NCBI GenBank assembly: GCA_947624015.1 | Contig: CANQIA010000008.1 | Location: 1-64,000, forward strand | Direction: 5' to 3' | Length of the DNA: 64,000 bases | Origin: an uncultured Clostridia bacterium | GTDB lineage: Bacteria > Bacillota > Clostridia > Lachnospirales > CAG-274 | Part shown: in pieces, positions 17,033 to 26,497 of the stretch | How the letters are laid out: each line of letters starts with the position of its first letter | Position numbering within the stretch: the stretch's first letter is position 1 | Made by a program: the position numbers and the translations under genes | The notes under the pieces: generated by a model | Told to the model about the DNA's origin: nothing | Seen by the model: only the letters and a program-made list of their open reading frames with translations | The model's database searches: none

Positions 17033-19310
17033 TATTTATCCCTCTGAATATCTTCTCTGAAGTTATAGGCAATTCTCTGATCCTTACACCTACTGCATTT
17101 TCCACTGCATTGGCAATAGCCGGAGGCGGCGTATTTATAACTATCTCGCCTATGGACTTGGCGCCAAAAGGACCCGTAGGCTCATAGCTTGGCTCAAATT
17201 CCACCTCAACGGGACATATATCCTGCCTTGTAGGTATCTTGTACTGCATAAATGAATTGGATCTTGTAACTCCCTTGTCATTGTAATTAATATCCTCATA
17301 AAGAGCCATACCTATTCCCTGACCGATACCGCCCTCTGTCTGCACTCTTGCAAGATTGGGATTAATTACGGTACCGCAGTCCACGACTGCCTTATAATCT
17401 ATAAGCTCTATCTTTCCCGTTTCCTTGTCCACCTCCAGCTCTACGGCGCCTGCCATAAAGGGCGGAGGAGACACGGGAGAAGCATGACCTTCCGAAGCGT
17501 AAAGAGCATTTGTGCTGTTGCACATGGAGCTGTTTGCAATATCTTTTAATGATATCTTTTCATCAGAGGATATTTTGTACACCTCTTTGCCGTTAAAATC
17601 AACGTCATTTGCATCCCAGCCCATGAGCAGAGCGCCATATTTCTTTATTTTTTCCGTAAGGCTTGCGCAGGTCTTTACTACAGCCATACCCGTAATATAT
17701 GTGGTGCTTGAAGCATATGAGCCTGAATCGTAGGGCGATGAATCGGTGTCGACGCCCTGTACAACTATATTATCTACATCGCAGCACATACAATCGGCTG
17801 CCATCTGCGCAAGTATCGTGTCGCAGCCCGTACCCATGTCGGAGGCTCCTATCATAAGCGAATAAAAGCCGTCGTCATTGACCTTAAGGGCTACGGAGCC
17901 TACGTCAAGATTTGAAATACATGAGCCTTGTATTGCCAGCGCCAGACCTACCGAACGTATTTTTCCGTTGCCCATATCCTTTGCGGGATATTTATTATCC
18001 CAGTCTATCATCTTTTTTACCTTATCAAGACAGCGATCCAGTGCGCAGCTATTGGCTGTTTCGCCATAATAGGCAGGCATTACATCGCCTTCCTTTGTAA
18101 TATTGATCTCTCTGAGTTTTGTCGGATCCATATCAAGCTTATGCGCCAGCTCGTCTACGGCGGATTCCACGGCAAACATACCCTGTGTAGCGCCGTAGCC
18201 TCTGTATGCACCTGCCGACATTACATTGGAATATACCACATCGTATACAAAGCGATATGCCTCTGCTCTGCTGTAAAGAGCAAGAGCCTTATGACCTGTC
18301 AGACCTACGGTAGTAGGTCCGTGTTCGCCGTATGCCCCTGTATTGGAAAGGGTATACATATCAAGCGCCCTTATAATGCCGTCATTTGTGGCGCCTATTT
18401 TAAGCTTTATCTCCATTTCATGTCTTGGGGACGAAGCCGTCTGTGATTCCTCTCTTGTAAACACAAGCTTTGAATTCTTGCCTGTTTTATATGTCACAAA
18501 AGCAGGATAAACTTCCATTATAGCCGTCTGTTTTGCTCCGAAGCCTCCGCCTATCCTTGGTTTTATTACCCTTATGTCGGTTTTGGGTATACCGAGAGCA
18601 GTGGCAACTATACGCCTTACATGAAATGTTATCTGAGTAGAGGACACTATTGTAAGTCTGCTGTAAACATCCATTGTGGCATAAGCTCTGAAGGTCTCCA
18701 TCATAGCCTGCTGATTTGCCTGAGTATGATAGGTCTGTTCAACTATAACGTCGCATTTTGAAAAAGCCTTTTCAAGGTCTCCGTTTTCACTTTCCTCATG
18801 GGCGCAAAGATTTCTCTTATTGTCTGCGCCTACGGGACAAAGAGACGCCCAATTATCCTCGGGGTGTATTAATATGGCATTGTCCTTTGCCTTTGTGAAA
18901 TCCAATATAGGCTCGAGTATCTCGTATTTTACCTTAATGAGCTTCAATGCTTTATCTACCGCTTTTTCATTTTCTCCCGCAACAATGGCAACGGGATCCC
19001 CTACATATCTGAGCCTTCTCTCAAGTATAAGTCTGTCATAAGGGCTTGCCTCGGGATAGGTCTGACCTGCCATTGTAAACCTGTTGTTCGGCACATCTTT
19101 ATATGTAAATATAGCCTCTATACCCGGTACCTTTTCGGCAATAGACGTATCTATTGCTTCAATAAGAGCATGGGGATGAGGGCTTCTCAAAAGCTTTATA
19201 ATAAGACAGTCCTTAGGCGCAATATCGTCACAGTACACAGGCTTGCCTGTCACAAGAGCCATAGCGTCTTTTTTTCTAACGGGTCTGTTGACCGCCTTAT
19301 ATTCATTCAT
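17022..19310 (-). CDS. Xanthine dehydrogenase-type molybdenum-binding subunit
   Basis: This 762-residue large subunit of the xanthine oxidase family binds the molybdenum cofactor. It contains GGGFGAKQ (MCD binding), the AGAYRGYGATQ block and the catalytic glutamate Glu722 in FGAKSIGE. Gene context (selD, yqeB, yqeC, xpt, xanthine permease) suggests xanthine or a related purine as substrate with a labile selenium ligand. There is no in-frame TGA, so selenium is not inserted as selenocysteine. It overlaps the Fe-S subunit gene upstream by eight bases and the mocA-yqeC gene downstream by eleven. Confidence 0.9.
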   Translation of the reverse strand: MNEYKAVNRPVRKKDAMALVTGKPVYCDDIAPKDCLIIKLLRSPHPHALIEAIDTSIAEKVPGIEAIFTYKDVPNNRFTMAGQTYPEASPYDRLILERRLRYVGDPVAIVAGENEKAVDKALKLIKVKYEILEPILDFTKAKDNAILIHPEDNWASLCPVGADNKRNLCAHEESENGDLEKAFSKCDVIVEQTYHTQANQQAMMETFRAYATMDVYSRLTIVSSTQITFHVRRIVATALGIPKTDIRVIKPRIGGGFGAKQTAIMEVYPAFVTYKTGKNSKLVFTREESQTASSPRHEMEIKLKIGATNDGIIRALDMYTLSNTGAYGEHGPTTVGLTGHKALALYSRAEAYRFVYDVVYSNVMSAGAYRGYGATQGMFAVESAVDELAHKLDMDPTKLREINITKEGDVMPAYYGETANSCALDRCLDKVKKMIDWDNKYPAKDMGNGKIRSVGLALAIQGSCISNLDVGSVALKVNDDGFYSLMIGASDMGTGCDTILAQMAADCMCCDVDNIVVQGVDTDSSPYDSGSYASSTTYITGMAVVKTCASLTEKIKKYGALLMGWDANDVDFNGKEVYKISSDEKISLKDIANSSMCNSTNALYASEGHASPVSPPPFMAGAVELEVDKETGKIELIDYKAVVDCGTVINPNLARVQTEGGIGQGIGMALYEDINYNDKGVTRSNSFMQYKIPTRQDICPVEVEFEPSYEPTGPFGAKSIGEIVINTPPPAIANAVENAVGVRIRELPITSEKIFRGINNED

Positions 19311-19773
19311 CTGCCTTCACGCTCCTCTTGTGTGCTAAATATTTCTTAACAGCTCTGAATTGTCCCGTATATCCCGTACAGCGACAAAGATTGCCGGAAA
19401 GATATTCTTTTATATCCTCGTCGGTAGGATCTTCAATATCTCTTTCCAATGCAAGCACATTCATAATAAAGCCCGGATTGCAATATCCGCACTGATCTGC
19501 TCCTTCATCCGCAAGAAATGCGCCAAATTCGGCAGCCTCTTTTCTAAGACCTTCAAGAGTGGTAATGTGCTTTTTGTTGGCTCTCATAAGAGGCATTGTG
19601 CAAGAAAGCACAGGCTTGCCTTCCAGCCACACAGTACAAAGTCCGCAGTTTGATGTTTCGCAGCCTCTCTTCACACTGAGGCAGCCCTTGTCTCTTAAAA
19701 ATTCAAGCATAGGCATATCGGGTTCAACATTATCGGTTATCAATTTATCGTTTATCCATAATTTAATTTCCAT
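19303..19773 (-). CDS. Xanthine dehydrogenase-type 2Fe-2S subunit
   Basis: This 156-residue electron-transfer subunit carries both [2Fe-2S] sites of the family: a plant-ferredoxin-like site with Cys38, Cys43, Cys46 and Cys58, and a C-terminal site with Cys95, Cys98, Cys130 and Cys132 (CGYC and CRC). I chose the ATG at 19773, which has GAGGTG upstream and gives the family-like start MEIKLWIND. It lies between the FAD and molybdenum subunit genes, the order used by CoxMSL/Xdh heterotrimers. Confidence 0.92.
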   Translation of the reverse strand: MEIKLWINDKLITDNVEPDMPMLEFLRDKGCLSVKRGCETSNCGLCTVWLEGKPVLSCTMPLMRANKKHITTLEGLRKEAAEFGAFLADEGADQCGYCNPGFIMNVLALERDIEDPTDEDIKEYLSGNLCRCTGYTGQFRAVKKYLAHKRSVKADE

Positions 19774-19781
19774 AATGCACC

Positions 19782-20552
19782 TCAATTATTTATAATACGT
19801 TCCACAGTCCTTTTAATAAGCACCTTGGCAATATGCTCTCTGTATTCGGCGCTTGCTCTCATATTGCTCTGATAGTCAAAGCTTTTTGCCGTTTTTATTG
19901 CATAATCATTTATATCCTCAAGCGCCTCTGCGCTGTCCGTTCTTATATCGGCTTTAGACGGTCGAGCGCCCACAACTGTTGCTATACGACCTTCTCCAAT
20001 GGCGACAGCGCAGGTAACAACGGGAAAGTCAGTAGATTGATTTCTGAAAGACGAATACCCTATCTTAAGAGGCTTTTTCTTTATGATAATATTTACAAGA
20101 ATATCTCTGTCATAAGGCATTTTGGCAAACTCGCTCATGACCACGATACCGCCCTTATATAATTCCACATATGAATCCATAGCCATAAATATACTCAGCA
20201 CATCGGAAAATCCGAAGCGACCGTATATGCTGCCTCCCACGGTGACCGTATTTCTGAACTGAGTGCCAACAATATGCTTTAGGCTGTCCTTAACAGCTCC
20301 GCAGGTATATTTATCAAGCCCCTTATGATTTTCAAGATCGCTGAGGCAGACCATGGCGCCTATTCTGAATTCCTCGTCATTTTCATCTATTTTATCAAGA
20401 CCCAGTCCCGATAGGTCTATAACGGTACCCCACTGTCTTTTTCTCAGCTTGAGCCAACCGTTTCCGCCAACTATAACATTATTTTTTTTCTGATTAAGTT
20501 TATAAGCCTCTTCAAGGCTTTCGGCAAAAATGTAGTCATTGCACCTTAGCAT
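19782..20552 (-). CDS. Xanthine dehydrogenase-type FAD-binding subunit
   Basis: The 256-residue protein has the FAD_binding_5 fold: VIVGGNGWLK in place of the usual AGGTxL motif, then VGTQFRNTVTVGGSI, which contacts the flavin, and a C-terminal CO dehydrogenase flavoprotein-like domain. It passes electrons from the Fe-S subunit to an acceptor. It is the first gene after an intergenic terminator and candidate promoter, so it probably leads the hydroxylase and maturation operon that runs down to 9.2 kb. Confidence 0.88.
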   Translation of the reverse strand: MLRCNDYIFAESLEEAYKLNQKKNNVIVGGNGWLKLRKRQWGTVIDLSGLGLDKIDENDEEFRIGAMVCLSDLENHKGLDKYTCGAVKDSLKHIVGTQFRNTVTVGGSIYGRFGFSDVLSIFMAMDSYVELYKGGIVVMSEFAKMPYDRDILVNIIIKKKPLKIGYSSFRNQSTDFPVVTCAVAIGEGRIATVVGARPSKADIRTDSAEALEDINDYAIKTAKSFDYQSNMRASAEYREHIAKVLIKRTVERIINN

Positions 20553-20588
20553 ATAAACCCTGCCTCTCTAAAATATTGTCCTATTATA

Positions 20589-20617
20589 ATTTTACAATAA
20601 ATTATGAAATTTTACAA
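20589..20617 (-). promoter_or_regulatory. Candidate promoter of the hydroxylase/maturation operon
   Basis: On the minus strand TTGTAA (20612-20617) and TAAAAT (20589-20594) are 17 bases apart, between the permease terminator and the FAD-subunit start. Confidence 0.5.
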
Positions 20618-20656
20618 TAAAAAATACGGCATAAACCAAAATAGTTTACGCCGTAT
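20617..20656 (-). terminator. Rho-independent terminator of the xanthine permease gene
   Basis: On the minus strand ATACGGCGTAAAC pairs with GTTTATGCCGTAT (one G-U pair), followed by a T-rich tract. It lies 12 bases after the permease stop codon and separates it from the hydroxylase operon. Confidence 0.85.
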
Positions 20657-20667
20657 ATATTTATCTG

Positions 20668-22104
20668 TTACTGAGCTTCCGCTTCTGCCTTTTTATCTTC
20701 TTCGCTCTTAGGCAATATGATATTGAGTACAATGGCAACAACAGCCGCAGGAACGATACCGGAACCGCCGAAAATAAGAGATATGAATTCCGGAAGCTTT
20801 GCAAGTGCGTCTGCGTTTGCGCCAAGACCATAGCCAAGACCCAAAGCGACAGATATGATCGTTACATTTCTTGCCGTTACGGGCCACTTTGTAACAAGCT
20901 GGATACCGCTTACAACAATAGATGAAAACATCATAACAGCGGCGCCGCCAAGTACAGGCTGAGGCATTATTGAAACGAGAGCCGCAAGCTTGGGGAACAG
21001 GCCGCAGAGAATAAGGAATATAGCGCCCATTGAAAGAGCAAAAAGATTTACGACCTTAGTCATTGCCACAAGACCTACGTTCTGTGAAAAAGAGGTATTG
21101 GGCAGTACGCCGAAGAGTGCGGCAAAGGATGAACCCAAACCGTCACACATAACGCCGCCTGAAAGCTCCTTGTCTGTTGCCTCTCTGCCAAGACCGCCTT
21201 CGGTAATACCTGAAATATCGCCTACCGTTTCAACTGCCGTAACTATGAACATTATGAGCATTGGGGCGATCGCCTTTGGAGAAAATACAAATTTTACCGT
21301 TTCCCCTGTTGCATCCTTAAGGAAATATAAAGGTCTCGGAATTGAGAACCATGCTGCATCCTTTACTTTAGCCCAGTTAAGCACCCACGCCTTTGTAACG
21401 ACATCTCCCGTTTCGGGATCCACCATAGTGGTGGGAAGTATCTGAGCCATTATAGCAACTACTATGTAACCGACAATAATGCCAAAAAGTATTGATGACA
21501 CACTGAGCATACCCTTGGTGCCATGCTTTAACGCAATTATAACGATAAGTACCACAAAGCCTACAAAAAGGTTCTCGAGTGAGCCATAATCGGCAACTCC
21601 GCTGCCTCCCGCAAAAGAAGCTACGCCTACCGCTATAAGGGAAAGACCTATTGAAAGCACTACCGTACCTGTAACAACAGACGGGAAGAACCTTCTTAAG
21701 GGCTTTAAAAAGCCGCCAAGTATAGTTTCAAACAAGCCGCCTATAAATGAGGCTGCCATAATGGCGCTATAAGCAACAACTCCGCCGCCCATAACAGTTG
21801 AAATGCTTCTGCTGACACCTATAAAGCCGGAACTTGTACCCATTATAATGGGAAGTCTTGCTCCTACGGGACCGATCGTAAAAAGCTGTACGAGTGTGAC
21901 CACGCCTGCTATAAGCATAGCATTTTGCAAAAGCGCGATCTGAAGCTCTGAACCTGAAGCTATACCGCAAGCGCCCGTTATTATAAGCAGTGGCGTAAGA
22001 TTACCTACGAACATTGCCATAACGTGCTGTAAACCAAGAGGTATAGCGGTTTTTAAAGGCAGCTTGCCTTCAATGCTGTAAATGTTACCCATTTCCTTTG
22101 ACAT
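20668..22104 (-). CDS. pbuX: Xanthine/uracil permease (NCS2 family)
   Basis: This 478-residue membrane protein has about 12-14 hydrophobic segments and the NCS2 signatures LGLQHVMAMFVGNLTPL near the start, GTSSGFIGV, and the central SPKAIAPMLIMFIVTAVETVGDISG block carrying the conserved glutamate. The context with xanthine dehydrogenase and xpt indicates xanthine uptake. I chose the ATG at 22104 with AAAGGAGA upstream; an upstream in-frame start would read through the promoter. It has its own promoter and terminator, so it is monocistronic. Confidence 0.9.
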   Translation of the reverse strand: MSKEMGNIYSIEGKLPLKTAIPLGLQHVMAMFVGNLTPLLIITGACGIASGSELQIALLQNAMLIAGVVTLVQLFTIGPVGARLPIIMGTSSGFIGVSRSISTVMGGGVVAYSAIMAASFIGGLFETILGGFLKPLRRFFPSVVTGTVVLSIGLSLIAVGVASFAGGSGVADYGSLENLFVGFVVLIVIIALKHGTKGMLSVSSILFGIIVGYIVVAIMAQILPTTMVDPETGDVVTKAWVLNWAKVKDAAWFSIPRPLYFLKDATGETVKFVFSPKAIAPMLIMFIVTAVETVGDISGITEGGLGREATDKELSGGVMCDGLGSSFAALFGVLPNTSFSQNVGLVAMTKVVNLFALSMGAIFLILCGLFPKLAALVSIMPQPVLGGAAVMMFSSIVVSGIQLVTKWPVTARNVTIISVALGLGYGLGANADALAKLPEFISLIFGGSGIVPAAVVAIVLNIILPKSEEDKKAEAEAQ

Positions 22105-22141
22105 TGTTTTGTCTCCTTTTCTTGAAATTAATAATGAAATC

Positions 22142-22170
22142 ATTATAACTGCTATTCGACAAAAAGTAAA
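22142..22170 (-). promoter_or_regulatory. Promoter of the xanthine permease gene
   Basis: On the minus strand TTTACT (22165-22170) and a perfect TATAAT (22142-22147) are separated by 17 bases. The untranslated leader is only about 30 bases, too short for a purine riboswitch. Confidence 0.7.
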
Positions 22171-22188
22171 TATTTTTTTCAAAAAAAT

Positions 22189-23211
22189 TTAATAAAAAAT
22201 TAATATATCTTTTTCTGCCACATATAACTTTGATAAACCAATATTATCAACAGTGTCATATGTGTTATATTGCATCCTTTTGACCGCATTTGGAGAAGGC
22301 TTGAAGCATATCTCTCTGTAAAAGGGTTTTCTCCGAGGCGTCGGGTCGATAACGTCAAATGATATCGTACCCCCTTCATTTTTGTCGGAAAAGCCGGAGG
22401 CTCTTATACCTACCGCCTTTATATTGGGATAAATTTTTTTATCAAATCTTATTTCACTTTGCCAATCGGATATGAATATACAGTGTTCATCCATATACTC
22501 TGCATAAGCGATATTTTCGCACCCTGTAAGTCTTGCTGAGATAATATTGGGCGGATATTCAAAAATGCTCCTGGTATCTCCCTCGGCGCATACTTTGCCG
22601 TCGTCTATAACGATAAGCTCATCGCTCATGGAATAAATTTCATTTTTGTCATGGGATACGGTTATGAGGGTACCCTTAAAATCCTTAAGCATATATTCAA
22701 GGACATTTTGCATTTCATCTTTAATACAGGCGTCAAGGGAAGAGAAAGGCTCGTCCAGAAGTATTACATCAGGCTCCGAGGCTATTATCCTTGCAAGAGC
22801 GACTCTCTGCTTCTGCCCTTGGGACATCTGAGACGGGAGCCTGTCCGCCATAGAAATAAGAGCGAATTTTTCCATTATATCATTTATTTGTATATCCGAA
22901 TTTTTCCTTATTGCGGACATGATATTTTCCTTTGCGCTCATATTGGGAAAAAGAGCAAGGCTCTGGAACATATAGCCTACCCTTCTTTTCTGAGGGATAA
23001 TATCTATGTTGTTTTTACTGTCAAAAAGCACTTTTCCGTCAATTTTAATAAAGCCGCTGTCGGGCTTTTCTATACCTGCTATGGCTTTGAGAGTAAGGCT
23101 TTTTCCGCTGCCTGACTGTCCCAGTATGCCTATACGCCTCATTTCTCCTTTATATTCAATATCCAGTTTAAAGCTTTTGAGATCCTTTTTTATACTTAAC
23201 TCAACAGACAT
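22189..23211 (-). CDS. modC: Molybdate ABC transporter ATP-binding protein ModC
   Basis: The 340-residue ATPase has Walker A GQSGSGKS (Lys37), the signature MSQGQKQRVALAR and Walker B VILLDEPFSSLD. The C-terminal ~110 residues after the ATPase domain are less conserved and may be a molybdate-sensing TOBE-like domain. The ATG at 23211 with AGGAGAT upstream was chosen over an earlier in-frame start inside modB. It directly follows modB, completing modABC. Confidence 0.9.
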   Translation of the reverse strand: MSVELSIKKDLKSFKLDIEYKGEMRRIGILGQSGSGKSLTLKAIAGIEKPDSGFIKIDGKVLFDSKNNIDIIPQKRRVGYMFQSLALFPNMSAKENIMSAIRKNSDIQINDIMEKFALISMADRLPSQMSQGQKQRVALARIIASEPDVILLDEPFSSLDACIKDEMQNVLEYMLKDFKGTLITVSHDKNEIYSMSDELIVIDDGKVCAEGDTRSIFEYPPNIISARLTGCENIAYAEYMDEHCIFISDWQSEIRFDKKIYPNIKAVGIRASGFSDKNEGGTISFDVIDPTPRRKPFYREICFKPSPNAVKRMQYNTYDTVDNIGLSKLYVAEKDILIFY

Positions 23212-23213
23212 AG

Positions 23214-23876
23214 CTATCTCCTCATAAATCTTGAAAGCACTATGTTCATAGCCATGATCACAACAAAGGCAATGAGCATTACCGTTATTACCCAAAAACC
23301 TGCGGCAGAATAATCGCCGTCCTGTACGACCATGGCTATTTTTTGGGATATGGTAGCGGTCTTCCCCGAAATATTTCCTGCCAGCATAGACGTTGCCCCG
23401 TATTCTCCCATTGCTCTTGCAAATGTAAGAACGCTTCCCGAAATAAGACCCGGTGCAGAAGACGGTATTACGACCCTGCGCAATATCCTGCCCTCGCTCA
23501 TGCCCAGAGTACGAGCGGCATATATCATATCCTTATCCACCTGTTCAAATGCCGCTCTTGCATTTCTGTACATAAGGGGAAACGCTATTACAAAGGCGGC
23601 TATAAGGCAGCCAAGCCATGACTGCACGACTTTTATGCCAAAATTATTAAGCAAAAAGCTGCCCACAGGGCGTCTTGTACTGAATACAAGCAACAAAATA
23701 AAGCCTGCTGCCGTCGGCGGTATTACCATAGGCAATGTAAGCAGGCTGTCTGTAAAGCACTTTATTTTACTGTCTGCGCCATATATTTTCCACGCTGTCC
23801 ATATACCTGCGAAAAAAGAAATAAAAGTTACCCCTGTTCCTGTTTTAAGGGCAATGATAAGGGGACTCCAGTCCAT
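23214..23876 (-). CDS. modB: Molybdate ABC transporter permease ModB
   Basis: This 220-residue integral membrane protein has about five membrane spans and the BPD-transport EAA motif region AARTLGMSEGRILRRVVIPSSAPG, followed by ARAMGEYGATSMLAGN, a block typical of ModB and CysT. LTLPMVIPPTAAGF also matches ModB. It lies between modA and modC in the usual order. Confidence 0.92.
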   Translation of the reverse strand: MDWSPLIIALKTGTGVTFISFFAGIWTAWKIYGADSKIKCFTDSLLTLPMVIPPTAAGFILLLVFSTRRPVGSFLLNNFGIKVVQSWLGCLIAAFVIAFPLMYRNARAAFEQVDKDMIYAARTLGMSEGRILRRVVIPSSAPGLISGSVLTFARAMGEYGATSMLAGNISGKTATISQKIAMVVQDGDYSAAGFWVITVMLIAFVVIMAMNIVLSRFMRR

Positions 23877-23894
23877 AATGTTACTCCTTTTTTA

Positions 23895-24686
23895 TTACTT
23901 GAAACAGTATTTTGCATAGACCTCTTTTGCCCTGTCGGAGCAGAGAAATTCATAGAAATCCTTTGCCGTTTCGTCGGGATCATTGAGCAAGGCTATGGGA
24001 TAAAGTATTTTTCCCGTAAGTGAATCGTCAACTCTTTCAAGTATTTTGATACTGTCCTCATAGCCGTATGTGTCGGAATAATACACCGTACCTACCTCAC
24101 ATGCGCCTTCGGCTACGGCGGTAAGCACCTTGCTTACGTTGTCGCACTCGTTTATCTCCACGCCGCCAAGAGCTTCCGATACCTGAGCCGACGTAACGCT
24201 GCCTGCATCGGCATTTTTATCCAATATACCAAGGGTAATAAGAGCATTTCTCGTATATTCCCCTGCCGGCACGGTACTTCCCGCAAGGGCTATGCTTTTA
24301 GCCTTGTCCAAGCTTTCAAGACCGTCAACAGAGGTATCGCTGTCCTTTAATGCTATGACAACAAGCTCATTGCCCAGCATATCTTTTCTGCTGCTTTCAT
24401 CGATAAGCCCTTCCTCTTGCAGGCTGTCCATTTTATCCTCTGCCGCAGAAAAGAATATATCACAGTCATAACCCTCTTTGATCTGTGAAGCCAGTTTGCC
24501 TGAGCTGTCGGCGTTTATGTTTATCTTTACATCAGGGTGTTCAGCCATATATTCATTGGCAAGCTCTGTGACCGAATTGTTAAGGCTCGCCGCAATAAAT
24601 ACATTAACATCTTTGTACTTATTTTCGGAGCAGCCCAGACAAAGTACCGTCAACAAAATAGCCATCAAAATATTATTTATTTTCAT
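23895..24686 (-). CDS. modA: Molybdate-binding lipoprotein ModA
   Basis: The 263-residue solute-binding protein has a hydrophobic leader ending CLGCSENK, a lipoprotein-type cleavage site, then the ModA features VFIAASLNNSVTELANEY, CDIFFSAAEDKMD and a C-terminal TAKDFYEFLCSDRAKEVYAKY. It captures molybdate (or tungstate) outside the membrane for ModBC. It overlaps the upstream MOSC-MogA gene by 14 bases, tying molybdate uptake to cofactor synthesis in one transcript. Confidence 0.9.
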   Translation of the reverse strand: MKINNILMAILLTVLCLGCSENKYKDVNVFIAASLNNSVTELANEYMAEHPDVKININADSSGKLASQIKEGYDCDIFFSAAEDKMDSLQEEGLIDESSRKDMLGNELVVIALKDSDTSVDGLESLDKAKSIALAGSTVPAGEYTRNALITLGILDKNADAGSVTSAQVSEALGGVEINECDNVSKVLTAVAEGACEVGTVYYSDTYGYEDSIKILERVDDSLTGKILYPIALLNDPDETAKDFYEFLCSDRAKEVYAKYCFK

Positions 24687-25605
24687 TTCCGCAATCCCCT
24701 TCTGTTCCTCTCAGTATCCCAATGCCGTGCTTTAATTCCGGAAGTATATATTCAAGGCATTCTCTAACCGCTCCCGGGCTTCCGGGTAGATTCACAATAA
24801 GGGTCTTACCTCTTATGCCCGATTCTCCTCTGCTGAGCATAGCTCTTTTTGTAACGGTCATGGAATAAGCTCTTATAGCTTCGGAAATGCCTCTTGCCAT
24901 TCTGTGGCAAACATCTGCCGTAGCTTCGGGCGTAACGTCCCTTTCCGAAAATCCCGTGCCGCCTGTGGTAATTATAAGACATATCTGCCTTTGATCGCAA
25001 AGGCGAATAAGTTCTTTTTTAAGCATGGGACCGTCGTCGGGCAAAAGCAATTTTTCCTCGACTATATATCCGTCTTTTTCAAGCATATGGGCGGCAAGAG
25101 GTCCGCTTTTGTCCTCTCGTTCGCCTCTGTATCCCCTATCGCTAAGCGTAATAACGGCAGCGCTTAGAACACTGTTTTTCTCCACAGTGATACTGTCGCC
25201 TGTTTTGATACTGCCACCCTTTATAACTCTTGCAAATATTCCCTCTCTGGGCATTATGCAATCGCCCATTCTCTTATATATTTGGCAATGGCTGTGACAA
25301 TCCTTGCCTATCTGTGTGATCTCAAGGATCGCATCGTTTATAATAAGTCTTGTGCCTACAATAAGCTTACCAAGATCTATGCCTTCGGTTACTATATTTT
25401 CTCCAAAGGCGCCGTATTCTTCATCAACATATACTCGTATCTTTTCATAAGCAATAAGACTTATCTGTCTGTGCCATTTTCCTCCATGGGCATCTCCCTC
25501 TATCCCCCAGTCCTCAACAATATGAGCCTTGTTTACGGGTAATTTGGCAGTACCTCTTTTCTTGCTTATACAAATTGCTTTTATTTTACTATCCGCCGAT
25601 CTCAT
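24673..25605 (-). CDS. MOSC domain-MogA/MoaB fusion protein
   Basis: Residues 1-142 form a MOSC domain (VEDWGIEGDAHGGKWHRQISLI, FGENIVTEGIDL, GKDCHSHCQIY with a conserved cysteine), a fold that binds sulfurated or cofactor ligands. Residues 147-310 form a MogA/MoaB adenylyltransferase domain (VITLSDRGYRGEREDKSGP, TTGGTGFSERDVTPEAT, VNLPGSPGAVRECLEYILPEL) that activates molybdopterin for metal insertion. The gene overlaps both moaA and modA. Fusion joins cofactor adenylation to a presumed carrier or sulfur-handling domain. Confidence 0.9.
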   Translation of the reverse strand: MRSADSKIKAICISKKRGTAKLPVNKAHIVEDWGIEGDAHGGKWHRQISLIAYEKIRVYVDEEYGAFGENIVTEGIDLGKLIVGTRLIINDAILEITQIGKDCHSHCQIYKRMGDCIMPREGIFARVIKGGSIKTGDSITVEKNSVLSAAVITLSDRGYRGEREDKSGPLAAHMLEKDGYIVEEKLLLPDDGPMLKKELIRLCDQRQICLIITTGGTGFSERDVTPEATADVCHRMARGISEAIRAYSMTVTKRAMLSRGESGIRGKTLIVNLPGSPGAVRECLEYILPELKHGIGILRGTEGDCGNENK

Positions 25606-26497
25606 TCATATCCTTCTTTTCAGTGATCATTTCTGTATTTTCAAAGCAATGCTCTTTGGGCTTGCTTTTTATTACCTTTTCAATTGCGGCGCCTATGTCC
25701 TTTGTGCTTTTCAAGTCAATGCCTTCATCATAGCACAGACATCCCTTTAAAAATCCTTCCGGGGTAAGGCGTATCCTGTTGCATTTTGCGCAAAACTTAG
25801 AGCTGAGAGGACTTATAAAACCGATACTGCCCTTATATCCCTCAAGTGAATAATATACGGCAGGTCCGTTTCCCCTTTTATATTGTCTTTTTATCATAAG
25901 ACTTTTGTTGTTTAGCATAGGCTCAAATTTTTTTCCTTCGCCTATCGGCATCAATTCTATAAAACGCACGTCGATATTTCTGTTTTTAGCAAGAAGCATG
26001 GTGTCCATACTGTCATTTATGCCCTTTAAAAGCACCGTATTGATCTTTATCGGGATATTGAGATCGTAAGCGGCGTCTATGCCGCCAAGTACCTTTTCAA
26101 GACAGTCGCAGCCTGTTATTTTTTTATAGATATCTCTGTCAAGACAATCAAGGCTTATATTAACGCTGTCTGTACCGGCATTATAAATATCCTCTGCATA
26201 TTTTTCCAGAAGAACGCCGTTTGTGGTAAGAGTGACGCTTTCTATGCCTTCAACGGATCTCAGCTCTTTTATAAGGCAGGACACATCCTCTCTTAAAAGA
26301 GGCTCGCCACCCGTTATCTTTATTTTGCTAATGCCCAGCTTTGCCGCTTCACGGCATATATTTATAATTTCGTCAAAGCTGAGAATATCTTCCTTGAATT
26401 TGCGATCCTCCGATATACAATAGCTGCATTTAAGATCGCATCTGTCGGTAACGGATACTCTCATATAATTTATGTTTCTGCCGTAACTATCCTTCAC
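25589..26497 (-). CDS. moaA: GTP 3',8-cyclase MoaA
   Basis: This 302-residue radical-SAM enzyme performs the first step of molybdenum cofactor synthesis. The N-terminal cluster is Cys20, Cys24 and Cys27 (CDLKCSYC), followed by ITGGEPLLREDV. The C-terminal second cluster is in CAKCNRIRLTPEGFLKGCLC, though the usual terminal GG is replaced by a short extension ending IGG. The start is GTG at 26497, supported by GGGAGG five bases upstream. It overlaps moaC. Confidence 0.93.
   Translation of the reverse strand: MKDSYGRNINYMRVSVTDRCDLKCSYCISEDRKFKEDILSFDEIINICREAAKLGISKIKITGGEPLLREDVSCLIKELRSVEGIESVTLTTNGVLLEKYAEDIYNAGTDSVNISLDCLDRDIYKKITGCDCLEKVLGGIDAAYDLNIPIKINTVLLKGINDSMDTMLLAKNRNIDVRFIELMPIGEGKKFEPMLNNKSLMIKRQYKRGNGPAVYYSLEGYKGSIGFISPLSSKFCAKCNRIRLTPEGFLKGCLCYDEGIDLKSTKDIGAAIEKVIKSKPKEHCFENTEMITEKKDMNEIGG

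Noticed and set aside
17022-19310. Selenocysteine in the molybdenum subunit
   Set aside because: The reading frame is full length without an in-frame TGA, and selenium in this enzyme class is a labile cofactor ligand.
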